A DNA stretch of 64,000 nucleotides from Branchiostoma floridae (taxonomy: Eukaryota > Chordata > Leptocardii > Amphioxiformes > Branchiostomatidae). Position 1 is the first letter of the stretch, and each line of letters starts with the position of its first letter. Positions 31,060-42,480 of the stretch are shown one piece after another. The stretch is from NCBI RefSeq assembly GCF_000003815.2, contig NC_049986.1, positions 2,507,685-2,571,684 on the forward strand, written 5' to 3'. Both the position numbers and the translations under genes were made by a program. The notes below the pieces were generated by a model. That model had not been told where the DNA came from. It saw only the letters and a list, made by a program, of their open reading frames with translations, and made no database searches.

Positions 31060-31374
31060 GTATCATTGCAATTAGCCTACGGGCATGGATTTGCAAATAA
31101 ATTATCAATAAATTATCAATATTATTGAGAGGATATCGGGGTTGATGAGGTCACCGCGCTCGATTATCGCGTGCCGCTGCCCTGACCGGCGGGTGTGAGT
31201 GCGTGACTGGGCGGCAGACTCTGACATTCACCCGTCACCTCCACTACACACGGACAGCCCCCACCTAACCGCAGCCTCCTCCCGGGACACGGGCTCAGAG
31301 TAGGGGTTCAAGTGATTGTTCGCTGTACAAATCCTCTTATAAACGTTTAACATCAACTAAACCGCTTGAAGCCT
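31060..31374. other. LINE 3' end, then CpG-rich stretch of unknown role
   Basis: ATTAGCCTACGGGCATGGATT (31071 onward) is also found at 47212. After it, 31131-31310 is CpG-rich (ATTATCGCGTGCCGCTGCCC, GACCGGCGGGTGTGAGTGCG), with no ORF or known repeat. It may be promoter-like or part of an unidentified element. Confidence 0.35.
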
Positions 31375-31745
31375 AGTTCCCAATTCACAACCCGGGACCC
31401 GGCCGGGTAGCTTTCGGAACACGAAAAATATGATAAGAAAGGCAAGAAGACACATAGAACTTTTTAAAAAATAGTCAGGAGCATAATTTGTGTACTATTA
31501 GTAAGTATATTCCTTGGTAAACAGTTTCATTTTTCGTTTCCGCCACGTTTCAGAAATAGCACCAGTTCGTGGTCACATTTCCAAGCCGGGGCCCGGCCGG
31601 GTAGTTTCTGGAAACAAATAGAAATGTGTACGTAAAGATATACACAAATAATGCTCACGACTATTCTCTTTACGTCTTTTATATCATACTTTTCCTGTTC
31701 CCGAAAGGTGCCCGACCGGGCCCCGGTTAAGAAATATGGCTTTTG
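31375..31745. mobile_element. Two adjoining GGCCCGGCCGGG-family MITEs
   Basis: CCCGGGACCCGGCCGGGTAG then CTTTCGGAACACG begins one copy, whose right arm seems replaced. TCACATTTCCAAGCCGGGGC starts a second at about 31572 that ends CGACCGGGCCCCGGTTAAGA. Both carry ATAGTCGTGAGC-like or GACTATTCTCTTTACGTC centres. Confidence 0.75.
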
Positions 31746-31859
31746 ATGACAGTAAATGCCGGAGGAGGTTTTAATGTTATACTTTAGAGTTAAGACATAA
31801 ACTGTGCGTGTCCATATCCTCCTTGGGCCGGCCATCCTTTTCTAATATATCTAAGACAT

Positions 31860-33190
31860 GGCATAAGTACAAAATAAGGCAAGCCAGGTGAGTCTGTCAC
31901 ACTGTAAAAAACGTATTTTGTGGGGGATGTGCAGATATGAACAGGGAATAATGACAACATATCGTACATCTTTCTTCAACGAGAAATATTTCATGTTAGG
32001 GTCCTTTCGAATGTGCTAATGCATATGCGTTTCAGAGTTTGCAGCCATTTGAACATCTTGCTTTACAAAGGAAGTTCTCAAAATTGTCGACACTCCGAAT
32101 AAACCTACTGACTATAAGTAGTCAAGTCAAGTCAAGTTTATTGCACAACGATTGCATCAGGTACAATGTATGGCAAATAACATGTATTACTAACAACTAT
32201 AAAGTAACTACATCAGTAAACTAATCTAACATCATTACATATTACACAGAATATGGTGGTACAGTGCATTTCACGTTGTTATCTTTTGTATAGCATTATA
32301 AATATATTGGCCTTGGTGGATAGATATGCACGAGATTCGTATTTCGAATTTAGACTGATGTGATCGACCCACGGAATGGGCGTATACCCTTCCTCTTATA
32401 TCAATACTTTCTTCTTCATACACGAACCTCTAGCTTAACGTCCCATCCGACTGGGACTGTAACCTCTTCCAGTAGGGCATGAACGGCGGAGTAGGGAACA
32501 GACGGTCCGAAGTTTAGCAACCGGAAAATCGTGAATATATTAGATATAGATTGAAGACCTTTATTGCACATTTTTGCCACACCGGGCTAAGTATAGGTCA
32601 CAACGAGACTTGTTAAAAAGATTCAGTTCACAGATACAAAATGAAACTATCGTTGGATAGATTCAAGAATAGCTATGCCGAAGTTTATAATAGATGGATT
32701 GTTTAGTTGCATTAGGAATATGAATTTTTTTACTAGTTTATTGCACGTGCTTGTTTTGTTACGTACTTAAGTTGAATACGTCCTTCAAACGTCAGAAGGC
32801 TAAATGAATGCGAAATATTGGACCTGAGAAATACAAATTCAGAGATGTATGGGTATGATTCCGTGCAGATATTTGACAATGGACTACTGACAGTAACCGC
32901 AGCATCACAATGGCGCCCCTGCATTCGAACAATGGAGCACACAGCTAACCATCTCTGTCGCATGATCATGATTGATAAATACTTCATTTGCGGCAAGTTT
33001 AATTTTGTTAATGCCAAAGCTGCACGCTATCCTTTTATTCGGTGTGACTGATCGGAATTTCCAAGTTGATGATCGCAACATTTCACATCAGTGCCGAGAT
33101 AACTGGGGTGGCGAGTAATGAATTATTCATAGCGCACTTGAGAAAAAGCAGAGGACCTTCCTGTGAGTTCAGCATGTGTAACACACTCCG
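31860..33190. other. Intergenic with retroelement tails
   Basis: GTCAAGTCAAGTTTATTGCA at 32121 and GACCTTTATTGCACAT at 32553 look like 3' ends of retroelements. No coding exon recognised. Confidence 0.4.
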
Positions 33191-33197
33191 GGAAAAT

Positions 33198-33660
33198 TAA
33201 AGTGTGTGTGTGTACGTGTGTGTGTGTGTAACAGTGTGTCTGTGTTTGTGTGTGTATGTGTATGTGTTTGTGTGTGTGTGTGTGTGCATGTGTGTGTGTG
33301 TGTAATTCTGTGTGTGTGTGTGTGATTGATTCTGTGCGTGTTTGTGTCTGTGTTTGTGTGTTAGTGTTTGTGTTTGTATGTTTGTGTGCGTGTGCTCGTG
33401 GATCTGTTTGTATCTGCGTATGTGTGTGCGTGTGCGTGTGTACGACGCATGTGTGTGTCTCCGTATGCATGTGTGCGTAAGCTAGTCTGCGTGCGAGTGT
33501 CCGTCCGTGTTTGTCTTTGTGTGCTTCACGCGCGTCACTGCGTTTCCGCCTGTATGTATATGTCTGCATGTATGCAAAGTGTGCGTATGTGCATGTATGT
33601 ATCTATGTGTTTGCCTGCGTATGCCAGTGCTCGCTTGTATGTACCTGTGTGCATGTAGAG
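33198..33660. repeat. (TG)n-rich simple repeat
   Basis: Long imperfect TGTG tract grading into TGTATG and TGCGTG. Overlapping ORFs rich in CVCVCV or THTHTH are its translation. Confidence 0.97.
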
Positions 33661-33699
33661 AATATGACATATATAGCTTGAAGGAATATCACTTAATAA

Positions 33700-34325
33700 C
33701 TTGAAGTAAGCTTTTTTACACCTTATATTTCCCAAGAAAATGTGACGGAAAAGACAAGAAATGTAGCATTTACGATATTCGTCCAGATGAAGCTGAAAAA
33801 GAAAACGTTGACCTTAGGAAGCACTGTCCTTTTCTGTCATCCAGATTTCCGTTCCGTGACCTGAACACAACCACCGCTAAGTAATTGCTAATTGAAAGTG
33901 GCAGTAAAAGATGGACTTGTAGATGATCCATATTCTCCTCTATCTACACCAAGATTACTGTCAACGGTATATTAGTGAGATATTAATTATTCAGAGTTGC
34001 ACGTCTCTCCTGGCTAACAGAAGGTTGGGATATATTTCTTTCAGAAGGCCAAGGATAATATCATCGCAGTAGATGGGTAAGTAAAAATTCTATTTTTATG
34101 GCATACAAAATATGGAAAATGTGAATTGGTTATTTTTTTTCCGTAAAGCGGAATGTAAGATTGTTATAACCGAGTGTCTTCGTCTCCCTGAGGTGAAGAC
34201 ACATTGCGAGTGACTAGAGTGTAAATGGGATTTTTTTTCTGGGACATTTTCAAAATACACCAAGCAAAATTAGTCTCTATTAGACTTCAAGACTAGACTT
34301 CAAGACGCTATCGTCTCTTGCAATC
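33700..34325. other. Intergenic, no gene seen
   Basis: AT-rich with T-runs. Nothing recognisable. Confidence 0.4.
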
Positions 34326-34405
34326 TCCAAGCAGATCTTGCGTGGCTTAAGGCCGTATCATAAGCTGGGGAAGGAGTTTAGCCGGCAGAGGACCTTGGAG
34401 ATTAA
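34326..34405. mobile_element. Short hairpin copy, CTCCAAGCAGATC family
   Basis: CAATCTCCAAGCAGATCTTG ... TTTAGCCGGCAGAGGACCTT then GGAGATTA retains the outer ends of the 11364 family with a collapsed middle. Confidence 0.6.
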
Positions 34406-34485
34406 AGACACGCTCCAAAACCGTAGTCTCAATCAGACTCTTAGGCTGTCATGAACATGTGTCAAGGTTCACCCCTACTAGAGCC

Positions 34486-34612
34486 TACTCTCCAAGAAGA
34501 GGTTGAGCCGCGTAGATATCGTAGTAATCGGAATGAGGAGCGCCGGTGTAATTTTTCCGACTACTACGATATCTACGCGACTCAACCTCTACTTGGAGAG
34601 TACCCTAAGCCT
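34486..34612. mobile_element. Palindromic element, about 55-bp arms
   Basis: TACTCTCCAAGAAGAGGTTG then AGCCGCGTAGATATCGTAGT mirrors ACTACGATATCTACGCGACT then CAACCTCTACTTGGAGAGTA around a roughly 25-bp loop. Only a few mismatches, so it is recent or maintained. Confidence 0.9.
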
Positions 34613-34625
34613 TCAAATCACCACA

Positions 34626-36087
34626 GACACTGCGTGTGAAGTCTGGTCTAGTCTAGTACCTAACATGTCACTTTACAACACATTTTGTCATAGCGATGGT
34701 TGCTATTTACCACGGTTGCTATTGTTACGAGACGGTGATCAAGTACTACTAGTCAGGTAATACTAGCCTCCATAGAAAGCTCCCTGGGCCTGTTTTGTGA
34801 TCATAATACACTTTAGCTGGCCATTTCTTTTTGTACTGGGTCTTTACTGGCCGGTGCCACAAAAGTGTACTATTATGAGACAAAAACAACAACGGAAACA
34901 GCTCAGAGGGCCTGTGATGGAGGCTAGTGATATGCACTGGCCTGAGGCAGTCGCACTAGGGTGCTACGGCTGCAGATGCTAGCTAGGGTGGTTGTTCGTC
35001 AAAGTTAGAATCCAACAGAAAAGTGTAACTTTCCATATGATAATGCAAAATGAACAACCAGTCACTTTATTTAAACAGGTCAAAATGGCTTCCAAGATCC
35101 TCCAAAGCCCAGAACAAACACTCAAAAGAAAAGTTTTTCTTACAGAATGTCCAGCACATGGTTTGAAATTGTTACAGCAATATATAGATATTTTTGCTAT
35201 TGTATATGACCTTAAGTAGTATTTTTGTCAAGTGTGAATTTTATGTACATTGTATGGTTTGCATTTTTTTCCAGTGCGTCAAGTTTGTGTCCTGTTATAT
35301 TTGTTGATAAGGACCACAGGAAGAGTAACTACGTAGATAACATACTTGTATATTGTTAAGCTAATTGTGGATCTTTATAAAGTCAAAGTCACTAATCAAC
35401 TCTATTTCCAAGTCTGTTTCGGTGTTAAGTGTAACAAAATCATAAGATGAATCAGTTCGTTTTTTGAAGCATCTTCGTCTATGATGGCATGCACCGTTTA
35501 ACAGGACATAGCCTGATTTGATCGCGCTTCTTAGGCCCGTCCTACATTGCCTCTCTACCAGCTCTGGATAGCGGAGTTTGTGTTACACAGACTATCTATA
35601 CATGACAGTCTAACGTTAAACTCCAGAGGGGGGTGTTGTTTTCCAATAGATTATGTATCAATGAATACACAACCAGCCGACTTTTTTCGTAGAATTTCGC
35701 TTGTGTTGAAATATGCAACGTGTGTTTGTACCAAAATATGACACTCACTAAACCCATGCAGACCCTACCCATGCATTTCCTATACGTATACGCTTCCTTC
35801 ATAATGGATATTTTCGGCATAAATGAGGGGCCATGTGCATATCAAGAAGGGCAATTGTTCACAAGCTATCAAAGAACGCATAACAGGACGACTTTTTAAC
35901 ATCGTCCCTCAAATTTTGTGACCTAACTTTTGCCAGAACTTGCCAGGCACCTTGTATTAAGCCATAGGCTGACATTTAATAAGGACTACTCTCGTTGGTA
36001 TATTTTGCTTATTTGGACACATCTTGCCAGAATTATTTTTAGTTTTTTTTTTTTTTTCACCCCAGTGCCATTTCAGAAATGACAGAT
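34626..36087. other. Intergenic, no gene seen
   Basis: An inverted pair AGCCTCCATAGAAAGCTCCC (34765) / CAGAGGGCCTGTGATGGAGG (34904), with CTGGCCATTTC / TACTGGCCGGTG inside, marks a probable short MITE at about 34765-34928. Otherwise short ORFs only. Confidence 0.45.
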
Positions 36088-36089
36088 GA

Positions 36090-36153
<64 letters not shown>

Positions 36154-36155
36154 AA
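36088..36155. repeat. (GAAA)n microsatellite
   Basis: About 17 uninterrupted GAAA units. Confidence 0.98.
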
Positions 36156-36944
36156 CGTCCGGTATCGGGGCCATAGACGTCAAAACTGAGATTTCGCAGT
36201 CTCTGTGTGATTGACATGTAAACAAAGGTTACCATAGCGACGGTGTTCATATGAAGACAGTTATGGACGTGCATATAGTCACATTACTAATTTGATGCAT
36301 AATTCACCCTTTATGAAGGAACCTGATATCTCTGTCGTGCTACTACATTTCTTTTAGAATTACATCATTTTTTGGTGTCATCATTTTGCTGGAAATTTGG
36401 GTGAAGAGAAAAGAGGATCAGTACACTGGTGAATTGCTACGTAATAGCAACCCAGATTAGACACGGAATATATAAACAATGAATGAATAAAGAGAGTCCT
36501 TTTACACAACCAATGCTTCTCACCGACGTTTTTGTGACCGTCTGTCACCTTCTTCAGGGCAATTCTGACTGGTTCACATTGTACTGCAGGACAGGTGTCG
36601 CTGCACACCACACGAAAAGTCGGTGAGAATAAAGCATTCGTTGTGTAAAAGAGTCTCTTTATTCAGTGACGTACCAACACGATTAAACTATTCAAGGATA
36701 TAAACAATAAGGTTTAGATGTTTATCTTATGAATATACGAAGTGTTGTAAAATCCCTACATCGCGCACTGGCACGTCCATTGTAGATAATTTGTTGTCCC
36801 TTGTGTCAGGGTACAAAATAAAAAAAAATCTTCCAATTGTTAGAATACCACATTTCGACAAGATAACCAATTTAGATTTTAAAAGAGCAATTTGCAACTT
36901 TGCTGTTTATTATACTAGTGAATGCATTAGTGTCTAATTCTCAG

Positions 36945-37250
36945 ATATGAAGGGCAAACGATCGGGTGGCAGCGCTTTGGGCTCCGGCCCAAGAGGTCCT
37001 GGGTTCGAAACCTGCATGTCACCGATCTTATGCTCTTGAGATAGGCACTTTACACGACTTTCCTCACTTCATTCAGGTGAAAAATGAGTACCTAGCTTCG
37101 GCTAGGGCCGTCTAACGGATAGCACGTTAACTGAAGGTCCCGTGTTCAGGGAGAGCCACACCTCGAGCACGTAAAAGAACCCATCGAAAAGAGTAGGGGT
37201 CCTTTCCGGTGTGAGTGGTTCAAAACCTACAGTCCTTTATTTGGCCACAA
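36945..37250 (+). repeat. tRNA-derived SINE
   Basis: The head has an A-box-like GGTGGCAGCGCTTTGG and a B box GGGTTCGAAACC. The body has GGCACTTTACACGACTTTCC, TCACTTCATTCAGGTG, CTAGCTTCGGCTAGGGCCGT and GAGCACGTAAAAGAACCCAT. The first body segment recurs inverted at 39585-39690, and the CGTTAACTGAAGGTCCCGTG part resembles the 5S-headed SINE at 18170. Confidence 0.75.
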
Positions 37251-38204
37251 CTGGGGCAATTTCTGTCGTATTGAGGTCATTAGGCGCTGTATACAAGCCC
37301 TTGCGATTTAACCCCGTCTATTGTAAGCCCCTCGCAATTCACCCCCTAGCTGCAAAGAGAGAGTAGTCGGGCCGACCAATAATAATGATAAATTAAAAAA
37401 AATGATATAATAAAAAGCGAGGCAAACAAACAGCAACGTATGTGAATTGTCTCACCACCACAATAGCACCCTTTATTTTTACCATACCGTGCACATATTG
37501 TACAAATGTTTAGTGGTTTCGGTAACACAAAACATAAGACCTGATTATTTAACACATTCATTTAGCCCTGAATTGTATTCTAGGAAAGAAAACGTAATAG
37601 TTGGACAAGTTGTGATAACTTTTTATTTAGCTGTTATTGCAATTATTGTCTACATACTAGTGAAATAATGTGATAGAGGGGTGTTGTCACATTATTTTTC
37701 TAGTAGAGACGCATTAAGACTATTTGTCAATCCTTTACAAGTAAAATAATGGGACAAAGTGGTGATATCACATTGTAGACACCTTTTTTACCCTATTGTA
37801 CACATTGGGGAGAGACACTAGCCTTAAAAACACCTGTTACATATCATTGTCACCTTTCCTTTGATCGCTCTGTGTATTTGTGTGTGTGCACATATTCGTT
37901 AATGGCACTCAGCTCCAACTGTAATTCCGCTAATACACGTTCCGTCAGAGTGAAAGGAACGGTATGATTCAAGGCCAGTTAGTGTATAGACATTTTGACA
38001 CGCAGGCTGAACTCTTTGTTTACTGACAGTCGTCCGAATGATTCATGGTGCAATCAAGGTGATGAGCAAGTCCTGACAAAGAGAAGATACCATCGTTAAA
38101 TCGTGTGTGAAGGGGTCAACAACCCCAAACAATGTCAGTGACCTTAGAGGTATATAAAATGTGAGAATAGCCATATGTTTGTTTATTCTCATTATCTATA
38201 ATGA
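37251..38204. other. Intergenic, no gene seen
   Basis: AT-rich. ATAATGTGATAGAGGGGTGT and AAATAATGGGACAAAGTGGT with GTCACATTATTTT suggest a diverged local repeat at 37665-37780. Confidence 0.4.
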
Positions 38205-38645
38205 ACGTTAGAACCAATAAAGTTTTGCGTGAAATATTGCATGTTAAAATGTATGACCGTTTGCTATATATATATACATGCAAAGTGTGCAATTTGCAAT
38301 GATTAATTATTGTTTATGAATAGGCGTTTATTTCAGGGTCTATTTTTATCTTGCGCATGCGCGTTACAACCTATTGGCCAGGTGTTGTCCGTACTTTAGC
38401 CCAACGGCCCGACGTTAGAACCAATAAAGTTTTGCATAACTTGACGTTATGTAAGTTTTACATAACTTGACGTGAAAATATTACATGTTAAAATGTATGA
38501 CCGTTTGCTATATATGCATGCAACGTGTACAACTTGCAATGATTGTTTATGAATAGGCGTTTACTCAGAGGGTCTATTTTTATCTTGCGCATGCGCGTTA
38601 CAACCTATTGGCCAGGTGTTGTCCGTGTTTTAGCTCAACGGCCTG
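38205..38645. repeat. Two-copy tandem repeat containing promoter-like motifs
   Basis: ACGTTAGAACCAATAAAGTT starts each copy (38205 and 38412); both contain GTATGACCGTTTGCTATATA, GAATAGGCGTTTA, TCTTGCGCATGCGCGTTACA and CCTATTGGCCAGGTGTTGTC. Copy 2 has an insertion with CATAACTTGACGT repeated. TGCGCATGCGC resembles an NRF-1 site and ATTGG an inverted CCAAT box. Confidence 0.85.
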
Positions 38646-39165
38646 GCCTGAATGGTGGCACATTAATATGCATAGAAGAGCATGTAGTATGCAGTATGCA
38701 CACATGCACCTTAAGTTACGGTGGTATCTCACTGCACTTGGGGCACCGGTGTGGCACTGCGGTGTTCGTTCACTGCGGCACTGTTGTGTTATGTTCACCA
38801 ATATCCAATAATTTAAAAATTGCGTATACGTAAAAGTATGATTTATAAAACAACAAAATGTACAAAACGTAAGAAAATTCGCTCTCGTTCAGCAATATTT
38901 CAAACCCCGCAGTGCCGCATCGGTGCCCCAAGCGCAGTAAGATACCACCTTTATGGTGAAAGATGCTTTACCCACAGAATAGCCTAATCAATGAGGTTAT
39001 ATGGAGATATAGCCTCCTTGGCCTAACCGATTTAATCTGTGTGATAATACAAATCCAACCCTTGTCCAGAAATTTGATCCGTGTCCTTGTTCATGTCATG
39101 TGGTATTGTGTTAGGGAGCCCGGTAGGGTAGTTTGCGGGAACGAAGAAAACGTATACCCATTCAC
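38646..39165. other. Possible diverged palindromic element
   Basis: GGTGGTATCTCACTGCACTT then GGGGCACCGG near 38720 is mirrored by CCGCATCGGTGCCCCAAGCG then CAGTAAGATACCACC near 38915, so 38720-38950 is probably another inverted-repeat element. 39115-39160 has a fragment of the GGCCCGGCCGGG MITE. No gene seen. Confidence 0.55.
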
Positions 39166-39583
39166 TAGGGGTGGGTACCGGTACAGAAAATTCAGGTACA
39201 GGTACGGTCCAGGTCCAGAGGATCATATCCGGACCTGATCCTGGACTCTGGACTTAACTGTCTGTGGAAACTTGTGAATTGGCAATACTCAAAACAATGG
39301 ACAGGTGCATTTCGCTACAAAGGAATCTGAAGTTGATGGAGTATCCGACGTCCATTGGCGTTTTAAAATCCTCTTTGAAATCTTCATGTTAACAACACTA
39401 ACTGCTTCTGTTTTTTTTTTACCAGGTTGGACTGTAGAAACTCGGTAAAAATGACTATCAGTTCTCGTCTACTAAAACAAAACACGTGAACGCCATTTTC
39501 CGATCGGTCCAACATGCGGTCCACTGCCTTTTTTTCAGGTCCGTTTTTTTTCTGGACCGGTCCAACAAGAAAAAACGGTTTTG
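39166..39583. mobile_element. hAT-like MITE, right end truncated
   Basis: Starts TAGGGGTGGGTACCGGTACA and carries the GGTCCAGGTCC core, but after AACAAGAAAAAACGGTTTTG it runs directly into a reversed SINE fragment instead of the CCCACCCCTA end. Confidence 0.8.
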
Positions 39584-39584
39584 T

Positions 39585-39690
39585 GAATTACACCTGGGTG
39601 AAGTGAGGAAAGTCGTGTCGAGTGCCAGGAACACCTGAATAGATGGGAGTCGAACACGTGGCCTCACAGTCCCGTGTCTTACATACCTGG
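39585..39690 (-). repeat. SINE fragment, reversed
   Basis: On the minus strand a B-box-like GTTCGACTCCC is followed by GACACGACTTTCCTCACTTC and ACCCAGGTG, matching the 36945 SINE body. It abuts the truncated hAT MITE. Confidence 0.7.
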
Positions 39691-40668
39691 TGATAAAATG
39701 ATGAAATAAATTTGTTTGCAATTTCCCCTGTCCTTGAGGGTATATTGCTTGTTACTCAATGTTATACGTACAGCAGGAGGCATTCAATTATTCATCATTT
39801 TGGCACAATCATTCGTCAGGAAAGGGCGTGACACAGCACAAAATAAAAGAGAAACTGAAATTTCCAGGATATCAGGTATATCATGCTACGTTATAAGTGT
39901 GTCCGTCACCTAAAATCACGATCGCGAATCCTAGCTACGAAAGGCATAATGTGTTATGTATTACACGGTGTATATATAACGTTAAAGTTTGAACTTTGTT
40001 TATCCATGAAAAGTTCAAATCAAAACCTGTAGGCCTCTTCTCACTGAGGTCTTCAGGCAGAAGGTTAGGGACGGATAAAATTCGGTAACATAGGTACAGA
40101 TCCCTTATACATATGTACATATCTGCACATACAGAGTGTCTCAAAAACACATAACGGGTTGTATCCGTTCGTTCTTGTTATTTGACTTTTTTCCATGGAG
40201 TTTTCTAGGTGTGTACGTGTCATGTACCACCTAACGCTTTTCCCGACTAGTAAAAGACCGGCTGCAGTGCTATTTAATCATTTTGCTTCAGATAAGTACA
40301 TTTGTGCACACGCATCATACTTAACTTTTTTTAATAGGCATGATGGAGAAAGGAATCATATTAGGAGTTAGTAATCATGTTACCGCCCTGTTTGGTGTTT
40401 TGTTTCGATCCTCTTCTTTGCACTAAAGGTGTTGTTTTATGGTCATTTTCTAACAATCGTTTCTCAGTGCAGTTTCTCAGCTCGACTATCTATTTCATGT
40501 AGCCATAAAATTTCATGTCAATCAGGACAATAGGATGAGCATCGGGACCAAAAATATTTGATACTGATTTTTAGGTTAAGGAGATTTGATTGGTCCAAAA
40601 TTGACGCAGTCTTGAATGATAAAGCACCATTGTTCCGGTTCGGTCCCTCTGTGCACAATATTACTCTG
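39691..40668. other. Intergenic, no gene seen
   Basis: Short unsupported ORFs. No repeat family recognised. Confidence 0.4.
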
Positions 40669-40796
40669 CATACATCATACATTAGAGCAAGAATGAGCCG
40701 GAATGCAGAGCATGCATACATCATACATTAGAGCAGGAATGAGCCGGAATGCAGAACATGCATACATCATACATTAGAGCAAGAATGAGCCGGAAA
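40669..40796. repeat. 46-bp tandem repeat, about 2.8 copies
   Basis: CATACATCATACATTAGAGC then AAGAATGAGCCGGAATGCAG and AGCATG is repeated almost exactly. The AGAATGAGCC part is also the outer end of the adjoining inverted-repeat element. Confidence 0.9.
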
Positions 40797-41205
40797 GAAG
40801 TCAGAATGAAAATTCTTTTCTATTGCTGGGAATTCGTATTCTAGAAATTCTCGCTGCATTCCAGATATTTGTGCCCGTTGTTTTGGCTGGCCCAAAAGTT
40901 TTTGCTAAATCTTTTGAGGTGCATTTGAAGTGGAGAAATATCGAACGGCATTCAAAGTGTATTCTAAGTGTATTTTAACTATTCTAACTGCAGTATAACC
41001 ACATTCTACGGTATTCCAACATTATTCGAAACATTCTTATCTCATTCGATAGAGAACCGAAACGGCAAGCACTTCGAATCCTGCCAGAATATGGCCAAAA
41101 TGATATCTGGAATGCAGTGAGATTTCTAGAATACACTACGAATTCACAGGAATAGAAAAGAATGTTCATTCTGTAGGCATTTTGGCTCATTCCTTCTCGT
41201 GTGAA
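40775..41205. mobile_element. Inverted-repeat MITE, about 430 bp
   Basis: CTTTTCTATTGCTGGGAATT then CGTATTCTAGAAATTCTCGC and TGCATTCCAGATAT mirrors GATATCTGGAATGCAGTGAG then ATTTCTAGAATACACTACGA and ATTCACAGGAATAG. Outer parts AAGAATGAGCCGG and TTTTGGCTCATTCC extend the arms to about 100 bp. Confidence 0.8.
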
Positions 41206-41539
41206 GGGGATATAAGGTCCATTTGGAATTCCCACTCGGGATGGCCCCGAATGTGGCACGAATTTTGCAAATACTTCATTCCGACTGGTTCTGCTTGATT
41301 TCTGCTAATTCGGTTTCAGTGTGAGACAAAATACTTTACTACGCAATACGTATTCACACAAAACACTAGTATACCTTTTGATAAATAGAGCAATTGCAAA
41401 TAATCAGTATGCCCTAGCCAACCAAGTGAGGTTCAACTGATTTTGGACAAGTCCTGTGGCAAAATAATTCGCGATGTCTCACATAGCAACCTCGAAACGG
41501 CCTCATCACCCATGCAAAAGGCTACAAACTGGCCGGCAC

Positions 41540-41758
41540 TCAATGTGGAAATTGTGGATACTACAGAAATTTTCGCTGGTTTTATGTTCGCTGTTTTTGC
41601 GTTGCCATTTCACCGCGAACTTTTTCCGTGGCAGTAAGAGACTACAGTGCATGGTGCTATTGCGAACTTGAATTAAAACCACCACGAACAGTCCTTTTCC
41701 CGATACCGCGAAATTAAATCTCCGCAAACTTTTGAAATGCATTTACAGTACGTCTTTA
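41540..41758. repeat. CGCGAA-rich MITE-like repeat
   Basis: TTTCGCTGGTTTTATGTTCG, CACCGCGAACTTTTT, CTATTGCGAACTTGAATTAA, AAACCACCACGAACAG and ACCGCGAAATTAAAT form spaced internal repeats and end TTTGAAATGCATTTACAGTA. The layout resembles MITEs with sub-terminal CGCGAA motifs. The left end is unclear. Confidence 0.5.
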
Positions 41759-41764
41759 CTGCCA

Positions 41765-42140
41765 CACGTCGACTGCTCAGCTACGGCATCAGAACGACGC
41801 GGCCGCTAGGAGGCGTACCTTTCGCTTCGTAGGTACGTCTTCGCTTACCGCAAGGAAGACTGGAAACTTCACCCTTGTTTTCGGCGGGACAACACAAAAT
41901 TAGACCGGTTACTCCGCCCAGTGAGGCTGCGCACATGCTTCGTACATCCATCAACCAGTTAAAACGGCTCAACGTTGGGAATGGTTCGCGCTCATGTGTC
42001 GTCAAGGGGGCGGAGTTAACATTTTCTCTGGAAGATGCGGAATGGTCTAAAATACCTCCGACGATGCCATTGGCCGTCCTCACGCTAAATTTAGCACAAG
42101 TTTGGATCAAGGCATCCCGTCCAAGTCAACAATGAGAGCG
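41765..42140. promoter_or_regulatory. CpG-rich, GC-box/CCAAT-bearing stretch
   Basis: CACTCCGCCCAGTGAGG-like (ACTCCGCCCA) and GGGGGCGGAG GC boxes and CCATTGGCC lie within 200 bp, with CpG content well above flanks. Two overlapping ORFs exist (41781-42110 minus, 109 codons; 41875-42135 plus, 86 codons) but neither is recognised. It could be a bidirectional promoter or first exon. Confidence 0.3.
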
Positions 42141-42384
42141 CAGTCAACATTCTTTTCTGTTTTCCCTGATAGGCTACGTTCATAACGTTCCTTGATACCA
42201 GGCATTCAACAATTCCACCTGTGAATGTGTTAGATGTTATATATAAATAAAAAAGACTAATAAATGTCAATTGAGACGATGATGTATGAAATACTTGACA
42301 TAACCAAGGAGCTTCACAATTTAAAGCCCTTGACGCAGCTACTGTAGCCAATCTCTAAGCAGGTGTTCTCTAAGCAGGAGTTCA

Positions 42385-42480
42385 CGTTGTTACCTCAGTG
42401 AAAATGGAGGTTGTGTTTTCTGCTTGTTTGTTTGTCCTTGTGTGTGTCCGTACTTACTTGAAGACTTTTGAGTGACGTGA
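42385..42480 (+). repeat. 5' fragment of the CTCCATG...GGAGG element
   Basis: GTTACCTCAGTGAAAATGGA then GGTTGTGTTTTCTGC and GTGTGTCCG resembles the start of the 2038 and 3199 copies. Downstream, GATGCCATCCATAATATCTA then CTTGCTGTGGCC at 42596 is an end fragment of the CACAGCAAGTAAATT MITE. Confidence 0.55.

Noticed and set aside
33123-33658. ORFs rich in Cys-Val or Thr-His on both strands
   Set aside because: Translation of (TG)n repeat.
41781-42135. Overlapping 109- and 86-codon ORFs on opposite strands
   Set aside because: Both depend on CpG-rich sequence lacking stops; neither shows a recognisable domain, so only a promoter-like feature is listed.
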